Source: Spirochaetaceae bacterium (lineage in GTDB: Bacteria; Spirochaetota; Spirochaetia; SZUA-6; Bin103). Taken from it: 63,101 bases of DNA. Position 1 is the stretch's first letter; each line of letters opens with the position of its first letter. Of this stretch, positions 1-7,986 are shown piece by piece. The notes below the pieces were generated by a model, which did no database searches, was not told the origin of the DNA, and saw only the letters and a list, made by a program, of their open reading frames with translations. Both the position numbers and the translations under genes were made by a program. Location of the stretch: contig JAPPKD010000317.1 of NCBI GenBank assembly GCA_028820215.1, forward strand, positions 48,765 to 111,865. The letters are read 5' to 3'.

Positions 1-447
1 TTCAGGCTCCGGCTCGGGTTCCGGCTGCTGCTCGTGTTCAGGCTCGGGCTCGGGCTCGGGCTCCGGCTCGGGTTCCGGCTCCGGCTCGGGTTCTGGCTCA
101 GGTTCTGGCTCAGGCTCGGGCTCGGGTTCCGGTTCAGGCTCAGGTTCTTCCGGCTCGGGTTCGGGTTCGGGAGTCGGCTCAGGCTCCGGTTCTGGCTCAG
201 GCTCGGGTTCAGGTTCCGGCTCCGCGGGTTCCGGCGCCGCGGCCGATTGGGGCTCCGGCTCCGCTTCCTCCGCGGGCTCCGGGCTTCCGGCCGGCGCGCT
301 GTCTCCGGGCGACTCGACGACGATCTGCACGGCGATCGGCGTAACGACGGGCGGCGTCGGCGCCGACAGGCGCGACGCGACGATCAGCAGGATGACGTGA
401 ACGGCCACCGACACGGCGAGCGACGCCGGCCGGCGCGGGCCTCTCAC
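1..447 (-). CDS. tonB: TonB-like energy transducer, 5' part only (runs off window edge)
   Basis: The product would couple the ExbB/ExbD motor of the inner membrane to TonB-dependent outer-membrane receptors. The visible 149 codons begin with a GTG that overlaps the exbD stop in a GTGA arrangement. They encode a short basic N-terminus, one hydrophobic anchor (roughly residues 8-26, [19 protein letters not shown]), a linker, then from about residue 50 a very long Pro-Glu stretch of alternating EP pairs lasting to the window edge. This is the periplasm-spanning rod of TonB proteins. The C-terminal receptor-binding domain lies outside the window, so family assignment rests on the anchor, the rod and the exbB-exbD context. 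The repeat is unusually long and nearly pure. Confidence 0.8.
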   Translation of the reverse strand, partial: MRGPRRPASLAVSVAVHVILLIVASRLSAPTPPVVTPIAVQIVVESPGDSAPAGSPEPAEEAEPEPQSAAAPEPAEPEPEPEPEPEPEPEPTPEPEPEPEEPEPEPEPEPEPEPEPEPEPEPEPEPEPEPEPEPEPEHEQQPEPEPEPE

Positions 448-869
448 GCGGATTCGGGGTCGGTCAACAGTGACAGCGCGCCGATTCCAGCGTCTCGGAC
501 CGCGCCGAGCACGTCGACCAGGACCTGATACGGAAGGGTGGCGTCGGCATTGACGTAGACGGCGAGATCGGGGTCGCTCTCATGCTTCTCGCGCAGCACG
601 TCGGTCAGCTCCTCGGTGTAGAAGGGCTCTTCGTCCACGTAGATCAGGCCGGCGGCGTCGATCGTGACCATGATGGCGCGGCTGCCCGAGGTGGCGTCTC
701 CCGGTTCGTCGGGAAGATCGACCGGGATCTGCGAGGTCACCGCGAACACGGCGTTGATCATGAAGAAGATGACCACCAGGAAGATCACGTCGATGAGCGC
801 CGTCAGCGGCAGGGCGGATGACACGCCCAGATCGCTGCCGGTGACCCGGATGGCGCCCCGGCGGTTCAC
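444..869 (-). CDS. exbD: ExbD/TolR family biopolymer transport protein
   Basis: A 141-residue inner-membrane protein with a short cytoplasmic N-terminus, one transmembrane helix at about residues 20-43 that begins with the conserved [18 protein letters not shown] signature, and a periplasmic domain. The Asp in ALIDVIF is the family's proton-carrying residue. With ExbB it forms the proton-driven motor that energises TonB. Length is normal. The gene starts with ATG overlapping the exbB stop by four bases, and its stop overlaps the tonB start, so the three genes are translationally coupled. Confidence 0.93.
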   Translation of the reverse strand: MNRRGAIRVTGSDLGVSSALPLTALIDVIFLVVIFFMINAVFAVTSQIPVDLPDEPGDATSGSRAIMVTIDAAGLIYVDEEPFYTEELTDVLREKHESDPDLAVYVNADATLPYQVLVDVLGAVRDAGIGALSLLTDPESA

Positions 870-1489
870 CGTACCTGCTCGGCACCGTCGCTGACGGCCA
901 CCACCAGCGACTCCAGCTCGGAGGTGGTGACGTTCAGTTCCGCGGTGCGCCGCTTCACGTAATTGGCGTACATATGGTGAAAGAACGTCGCCGGCACGGC
1001 GACGCCGAGCCCGGCGGCGGTGGTGACCATCGCCTGCGAGATCCCCTGCGTCAGTCCGCCCATGTCCGCCGTGGCTACGCCTCCCATGCCGATGAAGGCA
1101 GCGATCATGCCGACCACCGTTCCCAGCAGTCCCAGGAGGGTGGCCACGTTGGCGATGCTGCCGAGCGGCGCGACGTTGTGCTCCAGGGCGGTGACGACCT
1201 CAAGCAGGGAACGCTCCAGCCGGCGGTGCGCATCGCCCGGGTCCGCCCCCTGGGCGTCCAGACCGACGCGCGCCAGCGTCGCTTCCGGCGCGATGCTCGA
1301 TCCCAGCGTCTCCTCCAGGCTCGTCGGCGGCTCGCCGCCAAGGAACGCGGTCAGCGCCTCCTGGATCTGCGGAGTGGGTCGCGACTGCAGGAAGTAGATC
1401 GCCCGCTCGATGATCAGGTAGAGGGCTGCGACCGACAGCAGGCCGATCGGCCACAGGAATATGCCGCCGCGCAAGAAAAACTCTATCAC
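866..1489 (-). CDS. exbB: MotA/TolQ/ExbB proton channel family protein
   Basis: A 207-residue membrane protein with the ExbB layout: one N-terminal helix (about residues 8-30), a cytoplasmic stretch, and two C-terminal helices around residues 112-137 and 150-172. The second region shows the conserved run NVATLLGLLGTVVGMIAAF and the third SQAMVTTAAGLGVAVPATFF, typical of MotA/TolQ/ExbB channels. It should form the pentameric stator surrounding ExbD. Its start overlaps the stop of the upstream exported-protein gene by four bases. ExbB and TolQ cannot be separated by sequence alone; the downstream TonB-like gene favours ExbB. Confidence 0.93.
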   Translation of the reverse strand: MIEFFLRGGIFLWPIGLLSVAALYLIIERAIYFLQSRPTPQIQEALTAFLGGEPPTSLEETLGSSIAPEATLARVGLDAQGADPGDAHRRLERSLLEVVTALEHNVAPLGSIANVATLLGLLGTVVGMIAAFIGMGGVATADMGGLTQGISQAMVTTAAGLGVAVPATFFHHMYANYVKRRTAELNVTTSELESLVVAVSDGAEQVR

Positions 1490-1983
1490 TCGTCTCCCCC
1501 GTTGCTCTGAGCGCTGATGTCGTCGCGTGCCGTCTCGGAATGAGTCGCGGAATGAAGGATGCCCAAGGCGTGCATTTCCGGGATCGGAGGCTCGCCGGGC
1601 GCCAGGAAGAATGGCAGCCAGTCCGAGAATGCGGACAGATCAATGCATACCGGTTCGATCACCGGCGCGGCATCGCTCACGTCGCACCCTGTCGGGTGCG
1701 GCTGGAACGGTAGCGGCTGCAATTCGACCCGCGGCACGGGTATGCTGCCGCCGGGCAGAACCGGCAATGGCGGAACGATGATGATCGCATCCTCGCCCGT
1801 GATGACGATGTCGGGCACACTCAGGGGACTCGCCCCGGACACGGGCGCTTCCGCCTCCTGGCCGGGAATGGACTGGCCCGGAACCGAAAGCGCGATCAGC
1901 AGCAGCGCCAGGATGGAGACACGGCGGAGGTGCCCGGTCAGTGTCACGGCGATCGGTGCGATCATGATGATCGGTGAGATCAT
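1486..1983 (-). CDS. Small exported protein heading the TonB operon, unknown function
   Basis: No family recognised. The 165-residue product has a basic/hydrophobic N-terminal segment (around residues 18-38, VSILALLLIALSVPGQ) that looks like a signal peptide. It is followed by a proline-rich region with the phrase VPDIVITGEDAIIIVPP and a hydrophilic tail. The stop overlaps the exbB start by four bases, so it is probably made with the TonB motor and acts in the periplasm. An alternative ATG at 1965 would give a more typical signal peptide start. Only a few bases separate it from divergent tmk, leaving almost no room for separate promoters. Confidence 0.6.
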   Translation of the reverse strand: MISPIIMIAPIAVTLTGHLRRVSILALLLIALSVPGQSIPGQEAEAPVSGASPLSVPDIVITGEDAIIIVPPLPVLPGGSIPVPRVELQPLPFQPHPTGCDVSDAAPVIEPVCIDLSAFSDWLPFFLAPGEPPIPEMHALGILHSATHSETARDDISAQSNGGDE

Positions 1984-1989
1984 AGCGTG

Positions 1990-2616
1990 ATGGACCGAAG
2001 CGGCAACCAGATCCTGCCTCGATTCGTTGCGGTCGAAGGCCTCGACGGTGCGGGCACGACGACGCAGGTGGGGCTGATCGCCGACCGGCTGCGCGCGTGC
2101 GGCGTGCGCCACTTCCGTACCCGCGAACCCACCGACGGGCCGATCGGCCAGCTCATCCGCTCGCTGCTGGCGACGCGCCAACCGGTGTCCGGCAGAGCCT
2201 TCGCGTTGCTGTTCGCCGCCGACCGGGCCGAGCACTGCCACGGGGCCGGCGGCATCCTCGATCGCCACGCTGCCGGAGACGTCGTGATCAGCGATCGCTG
2301 CATCGCATCCAGTCTGGCGTACCAGAGCCTGGATGTCCCTGCAGACTTTATCGAGACGGTCAACGACGCCTCGCCCTTGCCCGGCGTCGTGGTGTTCCTG
2401 ACCAGCCCGGTCGAACTCTGCCAGGAACGGTTGCGCGGCCGCGATGGAGTCCCGCAGCGATTCGACGCGGCCGCGACACAGCGGCGGGTGCTCGCCGCCT
2501 ACGGGCACGCCCTGGATCGGTTGCAGGCGCGCGGGGTGATGGTTCACCGGGTCGACGGCTCGGGCAGCCCGGAGGAGGTGTTCTCCCGGCTGTGGCCGGT
2601 CCTCGGACTCGACTGA
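1990..2616 (+). CDS. tmk: Thymidylate kinase (dTMP kinase)
   Basis: Phosphorylates dTMP to dTDP in the cytoplasm. About 208 residues, normal for the family. The N-terminus FVAVEGLDGAGTTTQ contains the P-loop (residues about 17-24), followed by TREPT, the dTMP-binding arginine region (AADRAEH), and the DR motif SDRCIASSLAYQ. A GTG three bases upstream (1987) is an alternative start. The P-loop reads GAGTTT instead of the more usual GxGKST: the expected P-loop lysine position is occupied by threonine, which deserves a check. The gene is divergent from the TonB operon and stands alone. Confidence 0.88.
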   Translation: MDRSGNQILPRFVAVEGLDGAGTTTQVGLIADRLRACGVRHFRTREPTDGPIGQLIRSLLATRQPVSGRAFALLFAADRAEHCHGAGGILDRHAAGDVVISDRCIASSLAYQSLDVPADFIETVNDASPLPGVVVFLTSPVELCQERLRGRDGVPQRFDAAATQRRVLAAYGHALDRLQARGVMVHRVDGSGSPEEVFSRLWPVLGLD

Positions 2617-2682
2617 TCCCGTCCGGGTGCGGACCATGAAGGCATTACCAATGAGACTATCGGCAGGTCCGTTTCGTTACAG

Positions 2683-2730
2683 CATCGGCCGGTTACAGCA
2701 TCGGCCGGTTACAGGATCGGCCGGTTACAG
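2683..2730. repeat. Three 16-bp tandem repeats spanning the queA stop codon
   Basis: Three head-to-tail copies of the 16-bp unit SATCGGCCGGTTACAG (S is C, C, G) follow a partial copy ending at 2682. The queA stop codon lies inside the copy nearest the gene, so the duplication has copied the end of the gene into its 3' flank. Unit length is not a multiple of three. Confidence 0.95.
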
Positions 2731-3756
2731 GATCAGCATGGCGTCGCCGTAGGAAAAGAACCGGTAGCCGCGCGACACCGCCTCCCCGTACGCGGACAGG
2801 AGCCGCTCGCGGCCGGCGAGGGCCGCCACCAGGGCAACCAGGGTCGATCCCGGCGTGTGCAGATTGGTCAGCAGGCGCGTGACCACCCGGAACCGGTAAC
2901 CGGGCCGGATGAACAGGTCGGTGCGCCACCGGCCGGGCGCCAGCGCTCCGGAGCGGTCATCGGCGGCGGCCGCCCGTGATTCCAGGGCACGGACCACCGT
3001 GGTGCCGACCGCGATCACGTCGCGGCCGCCGCGCCGCGCCGCCTCGATCGCCGCAGCCGCCGGACGGCTCAGCGCCGCCGACTCGGCGTGCATGCGGTGG
3101 TCCTCGAGGCGCTCGGTGCGGATCGGCTGGAACGTTCCCGCGCCGACGTGCAGGGTCACGCGCTGAACGTCGATTCCGCGCGTCCGGATCGTCCGGAGGA
3201 GCTCCGGAGTCAGGTGCAGCCCTGCGGTCGGCGCCGCGGCCGAGCCGAACTCGCGTGCGTACACCGTCTGGTAGCGGGCGTCGTCCTGCATGTCCGGCGC
3301 ACGCTCGATGTACGGCGGAAGCGGCATCGCGCCGTTTCGTTCGAAGTAGTCCTCCCCGACCGGCGGGTCCAGCTCCAGCTCGCGCTGGTCGCCGTGGACG
3401 GCAGCGATGCGCGCCTCGACGTCCTCAGGCAGGAACAGGCGCTTGCCTACCCGCTGGCGCCGCGCCCGGCGCGCCAGCGCCCGCCAGCGTCCGGGGCCGA
3501 TCTCTTCCAGGAAGACCAGCTCCACCGCCCCGCCGTTCTCGGAGGATCCGAACACCCGCGCCTTGCGTACGCGCGAGTCATTGAGCACCAGCACGGACCC
3601 CGCGGGCAGCAACTCAGGAAGGGCCGCCATGGTCGTGTGCTGGTTGTCGGCGCGGGACCGGTCGACGACCATGAGCCGCTCGGCGCCGCGCCTCCCTGCC
3701 GGCCGCTGCGCGACGAGCTGCGGCGGGACCTCAAAAGAGAAGTCCCGGACGAGCAC
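2725..3756 (-). CDS. queA: S-adenosylmethionine:tRNA ribosyltransferase-isomerase
   Basis: Transfers and isomerises the ribose of SAM onto 7-aminomethyl-7-deazaguanine in tRNA, the penultimate step of queuosine synthesis. The 343-residue product shows family motifs: DFSFEVPPQLVAQRP at the N-terminus, VLVLNDSRV, PLPPYI, the QTVYA / GSAAAPTAGLHLT active region, THHVGAGTFQP-like LHVGAGTFQPI, and NLHTPGSTLVALV. I chose a GTG start because a perfect AGGAGG (3763-3768) sits six bases before it and the protein then begins at the family's usual position. ATGs further upstream would add unrelated residues. It overlaps the ruvB 3' end by 26 bases. Confidence 0.95.
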   Translation of the reverse strand: MLVRDFSFEVPPQLVAQRPAGRRGAERLMVVDRSRADNQHTTMAALPELLPAGSVLVLNDSRVRKARVFGSSENGGAVELVFLEEIGPGRWRALARRARRQRVGKRLFLPEDVEARIAAVHGDQRELELDPPVGEDYFERNGAMPLPPYIERAPDMQDDARYQTVYAREFGSAAAPTAGLHLTPELLRTIRTRGIDVQRVTLHVGAGTFQPIRTERLEDHRMHAESAALSRPAAAAIEAARRGGRDVIAVGTTVVRALESRAAAADDRSGALAPGRWRTDLFIRPGYRFRVVTRLLTNLHTPGSTLVALVAALAGRERLLSAYGEAVSRGYRFFSYGDAMLIL

Positions 3757-4762
3757 CGGTTCCCTCCTGACTGCCTGCGGCTCCGCCGACATGGCGAACG
3801 GCAAGATCGGTCACGACGCGGCCGCGGGCGGTGCGCTTCAGGAACCCGCTCTGCACGAGAAACGGCTCGTACACGTCCTCCACCGTGTCCGCCGTCTCCC
3901 CCAGGGAGACCGCCAGCGTCTCCACGCCGACCGGACCGCCCGCGTAGCGTTCGATGATGATCGACAGGATCTCCCGGTCGGTACGGTCCAGCCCGTACCG
4001 GTCGATGCCCAGCGCGCGCAGGCCGCGGTCGACGATCGCGCCGGTCAGGGTGCCGTCGCCCCATACCTGCGCGTAGTCCCGCATGCGCCGCACCAGGCGG
4101 ATGGCCACGCGCGGCGTGCCGCGGGAGCTCCGCGCCAGCAGCGGCCTCAGGTCCGGCGCCATCTCCATGGACAACAGCGAGGCCGTGCGCTCGACGATCT
4201 GCTCCAGTTCCTCCTGGTCATACAGGTCCAGCCGCGCGGTGATCCCGAACCGCGAGTACAGCGGCGCGGACACCAGGCCGGTCTTGGTGGTCGCGCCGAT
4301 CAGCGTGAAACGGGGGAGCGAGATCTTGATGGTGCGGGCGCTCGGCCCCTCGCCGATGACCACGTCCACCTCGTAGTCCTCCATCGCCGTGTACAGCAAC
4401 TCCTCGATCGGCGGCCGAAGGCGATGAATCTCGTCGATGAAGAAGACGTGGTGGCGGCCCAGGCTGGTCAGGATCGCCACCAGATCCCCGGTCTTCTCCA
4501 GCGCCGGCGCGGAGGTGCTGCGGAACTCGACGTCCAGCTCATTGGCGACGATCGCCGCCAGGGTGGTCTTGCCCAGTCCCGGCGGTCCGGAGAAGAACAC
4601 GTGGTCGAGCGCTTCCGCGCGATCGCGGGCAGCGCTGACGAACACGCGCAGATTCTCCCGCAACTGCTTCTGGCCGATGAATTCGTGCAGCGCTCGCGGC
4701 CGCAGCCGGACCTCGTCCCCGTCGCCCGGCCCCGCTCCGGGCGACATGATGCGGTCGCTCAC
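3731..4762 (-). CDS. ruvB: Holliday junction branch-migration helicase RuvB
   Basis: AAA+ motor that drives branch migration with RuvA. The 343-residue protein carries Walker A GPPGLGKTT (about 59-67), Walker B FIDEIH (about 108-113), sensor and arginine-finger region GATTKTGLVSAPLYSRFG, and the C-terminal winged-helix domain (PFLVQSGFLKRTARGR). The start ATG overlaps the ruvA stop by four bases; the 3' end overlaps queA. A tail of about 25 residues rich in Gly beyond the winged helix is longer than usual. Confidence 0.97.
   Translation of the reverse strand: MSDRIMSPGAGPGDGDEVRLRPRALHEFIGQKQLRENLRVFVSAARDRAEALDHVFFSGPPGLGKTTLAAIVANELDVEFRSTSAPALEKTGDLVAILTSLGRHHVFFIDEIHRLRPPIEELLYTAMEDYEVDVVIGEGPSARTIKISLPRFTLIGATTKTGLVSAPLYSRFGITARLDLYDQEELEQIVERTASLLSMEMAPDLRPLLARSSRGTPRVAIRLVRRMRDYAQVWGDGTLTGAIVDRGLRALGIDRYGLDRTDREILSIIIERYAGGPVGVETLAVSLGETADTVEDVYEPFLVQSGFLKRTARGRVVTDLAVRHVGGAAGSQEGTGARPGLLF
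3763..3768 (-). promoter_or_regulatory. Strong Shine-Dalgarno that fixes the queA GTG start
   Basis: AGGAGG on the minus strand, six bases upstream of the GTG at 3756, lying inside the 3' coding end of ruvB. It supports GTG over the upstream ATG codons at 3804 and 3792. Confidence 0.85.
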
Positions 4763-5346
4763 CTCCCGGCACCCAGGATCTGGATGGCCGCGCGCAGAAG
4801 CTGCGCCTCATCCTGCCTGCTGCCGGACCGCTCGGACTCCTGCAGCGCGGCAGCGACCGCCCGCGCCGCTTGACGCTGGTTGAAGCCCATGCCCGTGAGC
4901 GCCCCGATCAGCTCGGTCTCGACCCCGGAGGACACCTCGGCCGGCGGCAGCAGCTTGCCGCGCAGAGCGAGGATGATCTTCTGTGCGCTCCTGGTCCCCA
5001 GTCCCCGCACGCGGGCCAGCGCGTCGGCGTCACCGGCCTGCACCGCGGCGCGGATGTCGCGCTCGGTAGCCGCCGACAGCATCCGCATGATCAGGCCCGG
5101 TCCGACGCCGTTGACCTGCATGAGCTTGAGGAACAGCTCCCGCTCGGCCGCGGAGGCGAAGCCGTAGAGCTTCATGACGTCTTCGCGATGGTGCATAAAA
5201 GTGAACACCTTCGCTTCGGAGCCCGCCTCGGGCAGCGCGTCCGCGGTGCTGCCGGAGATGGCGAGGTCCCATTCGACGCCCGCCAGCGTCAGGTACAGCC
5301 GCTCGCGGTCCTTGAAGGTGACCGTGCCCGTCAGGCTGTTGTACAT
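4759..5346 (-). CDS. ruvA: Holliday junction DNA-binding protein RuvA
   Basis: Binds four-way junctions and loads RuvB. The 195-residue product has the N-terminal OB fold (residues 1-60), the tandem helix-hairpin-helix motifs VNGVGPGLIMRML and VRGLGTRSAQKIILAL (about 78-130), and the C-terminal RuvB-contacting domain (GALTGMGFNQRQAARAV). The ATG begins on the base next to the ruvC stop with no gap, implying coupled translation from ruvC. Confidence 0.96.
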   Translation of the reverse strand: MYNSLTGTVTFKDRERLYLTLAGVEWDLAISGSTADALPEAGSEAKVFTFMHHREDVMKLYGFASAAERELFLKLMQVNGVGPGLIMRMLSAATERDIRAAVQAGDADALARVRGLGTRSAQKIILALRGKLLPPAEVSSGVETELIGALTGMGFNQRQAARAVAAALQESERSGSRQDEAQLLRAAIQILGAGR

Positions 5347-5844
5347 CTACTCGGGTGCTCGCTCGTCCAGGGGTGAGGAGTGAGCATGACACACCGCGAC
5401 CGCCAGCGCGTCAGCCGCGTGGTGAGGCAGAGGCTCGTCAGGTCCGAGCTGAAACAGAACCCGCACCATCGCGCTCATCTGCTGCTTGTCGGCGCTGCCG
5501 TGGCCGAGGATGGCTTGCTTGACGCGCAGCGGCGTGTGTTCGCCGACGGGCACCCCTGCGTCGGCCAGGCACATCAGGATGACACCGCGCGCCTCCGCCA
5601 CCGGCAGTGCCGAGCGCACGTTACGGGAGAAGAACAGCGACTCCACGCCGGCCTGGTCAGGGCGGTACCGCTCGAGAACGGCGGCCAGGGCGTCGCGAAT
5701 CGCCAGCAGCCGCCCGCCCCGGTCCTGGGCGGGCGCCGTGGTAAACGCTCCGTGCGCGAGGTGGCGCAGGCGGCTGCCCTCGACCTGGATCACCCCGTAC
5801 CCGGTAGCGGCCAGTCCGGGATCGATGCCCAGGATTACCGCCAA
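5347..5844 (-). CDS. ruvC: Holliday junction resolvase RuvC, TTG start
   Basis: Endonuclease that cuts Holliday junctions symmetrically. The 165-residue product keeps the acidic catalytic set: Asp8 in GIDPGLAATGYG, Glu68 in AGVESLFFSRN, and the C-terminal HHAADALAVA with Asp145. The start is TTG; no ATG or GTG fits the conserved N-terminus. A 21-bp tandem repeat lies immediately upstream and supplies an AGGG just before the start, so translation signals may have been reshaped by the duplication. Member of the yebC-ruvC-ruvA-ruvB-queA run. Confidence 0.95.
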   Translation of the reverse strand: MAVILGIDPGLAATGYGVIQVEGSRLRHLAHGAFTTAPAQDRGGRLLAIRDALAAVLERYRPDQAGVESLFFSRNVRSALPVAEARGVILMCLADAGVPVGEHTPLRVKQAILGHGSADKQQMSAMVRVLFQLGPDEPLPHHAADALAVAVCHAHSSPLDERAPE

Positions 5845-5845
5845 T

Positions 5846-5895
5846 ATGCCCTGACTGTCGCCGAAGATGCCCTGACCGTCGCCGAAGATGCCCTG
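5846..5895. repeat. 21-bp tandem repeat between yebC stop and ruvC start
   Basis: Two adjacent 21-bp copies (5846-5866 and 5867-5887) differ at one base and are followed by a partial third copy, ATGCCCTG. The array fills most of the 54-base yebC-ruvC gap and ends one base from the ruvC TTG. Each copy carries the CAGGG that may act as ribosome-binding site. Confidence 0.93.
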
Positions 5896-5898
5896 CGC

Positions 5899-6657
5899 TC
5901 AGTCGGCGACGAGTGAGGGCTCCAGGAGCTCGACGTTGCCGAGTTCGAGGTTGCTGGCCACCGACTGCACGTCGTCCAGGTCCTCGATCAGCTCGATCAG
6001 CCGTACCGCGGCCGTTGCCGGCTTCGGCGGCAGCTCCAGCGGCGCGTCGGCCACCCAGGTGATCTCCGCCCCGGTCGTGGCCAGCTCCGCCGTCTGGATC
6101 GACTGCAGCACGACGTCGAAATCGGCAGGTTCGGTCAGGACTTCGATGATGCCGTCGTCGGCGACCACGTCGAGAGCACCGGATTCGATCGCGACCTCCA
6201 TCACCTGGTCTTCGGAGTGCTGCTCGCCATCGACGGCCACCACGCCGCGCCGCTTGAAGAGGTAGGACACGGAGCCTGCGTCGCCGAGGTTTCCGCCGTG
6301 CTTGGACAGGGTGTTGCGGACCTCCGCGGCGCTGCGGTTCCGGTTGTCGGTGAGGATCTCGATGAGCATGGCCACGCCGCCGGGACCGTACGCCTCGTAC
6401 AGCAACTCGTGAAACTCGCTGTCGCCTGACTCTCCGGCGCCCTTCTTGATCGCGCGGTCGATGTTGTCGGCGGGCATGTTGGCCGCGCGCGCCTTCAGCA
6501 CGGCCTGCCGCAGCCGCGGGTTCGCCCCTTCGTCGGAGCCTCCCAGACGCGCGGCGACCGTCACTTCCTTGATGAGCTTGGCGAAGAGCTTGCCGCGCTT
6601 CGCGTCCGCGGCGCCTTTCTTGTGGCGTATCGAGTGCCACTTGCTGTGTCCTGACAT
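5899..6657 (-). CDS. yebC: YebC/PmpR family translational or transcriptional regulator
   Basis: A 252-residue protein matching the YebC family from end to end: N-terminal MSGHSKWHSIRHKKGAAD, then KLFAKLIKEVTVAAR, MPADNIDRAIKKG, YEAYGPGGVAMLIEILTDN, and SVSYLFKRRG. YebC proteins act on ribosomes stalled at proline runs or as DNA-binding regulators; which applies here is unknown. The gene heads the ruvC-ruvA-ruvB-queA run, a common neighbourhood for yebC. Length is normal. Confidence 0.96.
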   Translation of the reverse strand: MSGHSKWHSIRHKKGAADAKRGKLFAKLIKEVTVAARLGGSDEGANPRLRQAVLKARAANMPADNIDRAIKKGAGESGDSEFHELLYEAYGPGGVAMLIEILTDNRNRSAAEVRNTLSKHGGNLGDAGSVSYLFKRRGVVAVDGEQHSEDQVMEVAIESGALDVVADDGIIEVLTEPADFDVVLQSIQTAELATTGAEITWVADAPLELPPKPATAAVRLIELIEDLDDVQSVASNLELGNVELLEPSLVAD

Positions 6658-6735
6658 CCCCTGCCCGGAGCCAAGGCTACCAATCGGAGCCGATCGCCGT
6701 CAAATCGGACGGGACCTGACGACGGTTTCAGGACA

Positions 6736-7758
6736 CTATCGGATCGCCGCCCAGCGGGTCGGCGGCCAGTAGTGGAACATCGCCTTGCCGAGCACCCGCC
6801 GGAGCGTCACCGGTCCGAAGTAGCGGCCGTCCCTCGACTCGTCCCGATTGTCGCCGAGCGGAAACACCGTGCCGGCCGGCACCACCCAGCCCCGCTCCCG
6901 GAGCTGCCACTGCCGGGCGGAATTGCGGTCGGTCGGGTCCATCTCCAACTTCGTGCGCAGCCGCCACTGGTCCCTGAACACCGGGTCCACCATCCCGTCG
7001 CGTCGCTTCCAGCGGTTCAGGTCGACGCGCTCCTGCTCGGTCAGGGGCAACCCCTCCTCCAGCCTGGTCTCTGCCGTCACGCCGGCCTGCAGGATGTCGT
7101 AGTCGATCAGGATCGGGCTGCGCCGCGTCGGGTAGTCGAGTCCGAACGCAGCCTGCAACGTCGCTTCGTCGCTCCATCCGTCGGCTCCCGGAAGCAGCAC
7201 CTGCACCTCGCCCCGGCGCAGGCGGATGCGGTCCCCGCCCACGCCGATCGCGCGCTTTATGAGGATGTGAGGCTTGGCGTTGCCGTACTGGTCGCGGTCG
7301 ATGTCGACCATCGACAGCGTCAGCATGTAGATGATGCGCTTCAAGATGTCCTTGAGCGGCCCGATCGGCTCGTAGGTGGGATTCTCGAAGATGACCACCT
7401 CGCCGCGCCCGGGGCGCCGGGGACCGGGAAGCTTGACCTGCCCCGGCACCAGCTCGGGCCCGTAGACGAGCTTGTTCACGAAGATGCGGTCGCTGATCTC
7501 CAGGGTCGGGCGCATCGACTGCGAGGGGATCTTGTAGGCCTGAAACAGGAACTGGTTGATGACCAGGACGATGAGCACCGCCGAGCCGATCGCGTCCAGC
7601 CAGTCGACTACGGGATTGCGGCGGCGATGACGCTCCCGGCGGCGCAGTTTCCTGCGGCGGCGGCCGGTAAGCAGCCGCTCGGTGCCGCGCTGCAGCGCCG
7701 CGCTCCATGTCTGCCACCCGGAGCCCACGCGTCCGGAGCGAGCCTGTGCAGCGGCCAC
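6736..7758 (-). CDS. lepB: Signal peptidase I
   Basis: Cleaves signal peptides of exported proteins on the outer face of the inner membrane. With the GTG at 7758 the product is 340 residues. It has a very basic stretch (about 25-47), a membrane anchor (AIGSAVLIVLVINQFLF, about 56-72), box B KIPSQSMRPTL with nucleophile Ser81, the general-base Lys168 in ILIKRAIGVGGD, and box E GDNRDESRDGRYFG. The start is uncertain because the frame stays open far upstream; the chosen GTG gives a normal N-terminus. It is longer than E. coli-type cores owing to an insert between the Lys box and box E (about residues 180-270). Confidence 0.9.
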   Translation of the reverse strand: MAAAQARSGRVGSGWQTWSAALQRGTERLLTGRRRRKLRRRERHRRRNPVVDWLDAIGSAVLIVLVINQFLFQAYKIPSQSMRPTLEISDRIFVNKLVYGPELVPGQVKLPGPRRPGRGEVVIFENPTYEPIGPLKDILKRIIYMLTLSMVDIDRDQYGNAKPHILIKRAIGVGGDRIRLRRGEVQVLLPGADGWSDEATLQAAFGLDYPTRRSPILIDYDILQAGVTAETRLEEGLPLTEQERVDLNRWKRRDGMVDPVFRDQWRLRTKLEMDPTDRNSARQWQLRERGWVVPAGTVFPLGDNRDESRDGRYFGPVTLRRVLGKAMFHYWPPTRWAAIR

Positions 7759-7986
7759 GGCGGCGAGCCTACTTGCCGCCGGTGGCGCGGGCAAGCCGCG
7801 TCCGACGGCGTGCGTCCGGCAGCGTGCTTTGACACCGCGAGCGGCGCCGCTCCATCCTGAGGGCGCATTCCGCTCGATGGTGAACGTCACAAGAACCGCA
7901 CGGTGGCCCATGAGGGCGGCTCCGTACCGCACATCGCGCAACCCGGAGAAGCACCGCTCCCTGCCGGGCGTTCGGCCGGTGTCACG

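Noticed and set aside
34..528. Open frame on the plus strand rich in Leu, Gly and Arg across the tonB-exbD region
   Set aside because: It is the antisense image of the Pro-Glu repeat and exbD; the opposite strand has clear family motifs and coupled overlaps.
2683..2730. The tandem repeats at 2.7, 5.9, 33.9 and 60.9 kb as a CRISPR array
   Set aside because: Copies are directly adjacent without unique spacers, units are short, and no cas genes are present.
3756..3804. Upstream ATG starts for queA
   Set aside because: They lack a ribosome site, add non-family residues, and a perfect AGGAGG precedes the GTG at 3756.
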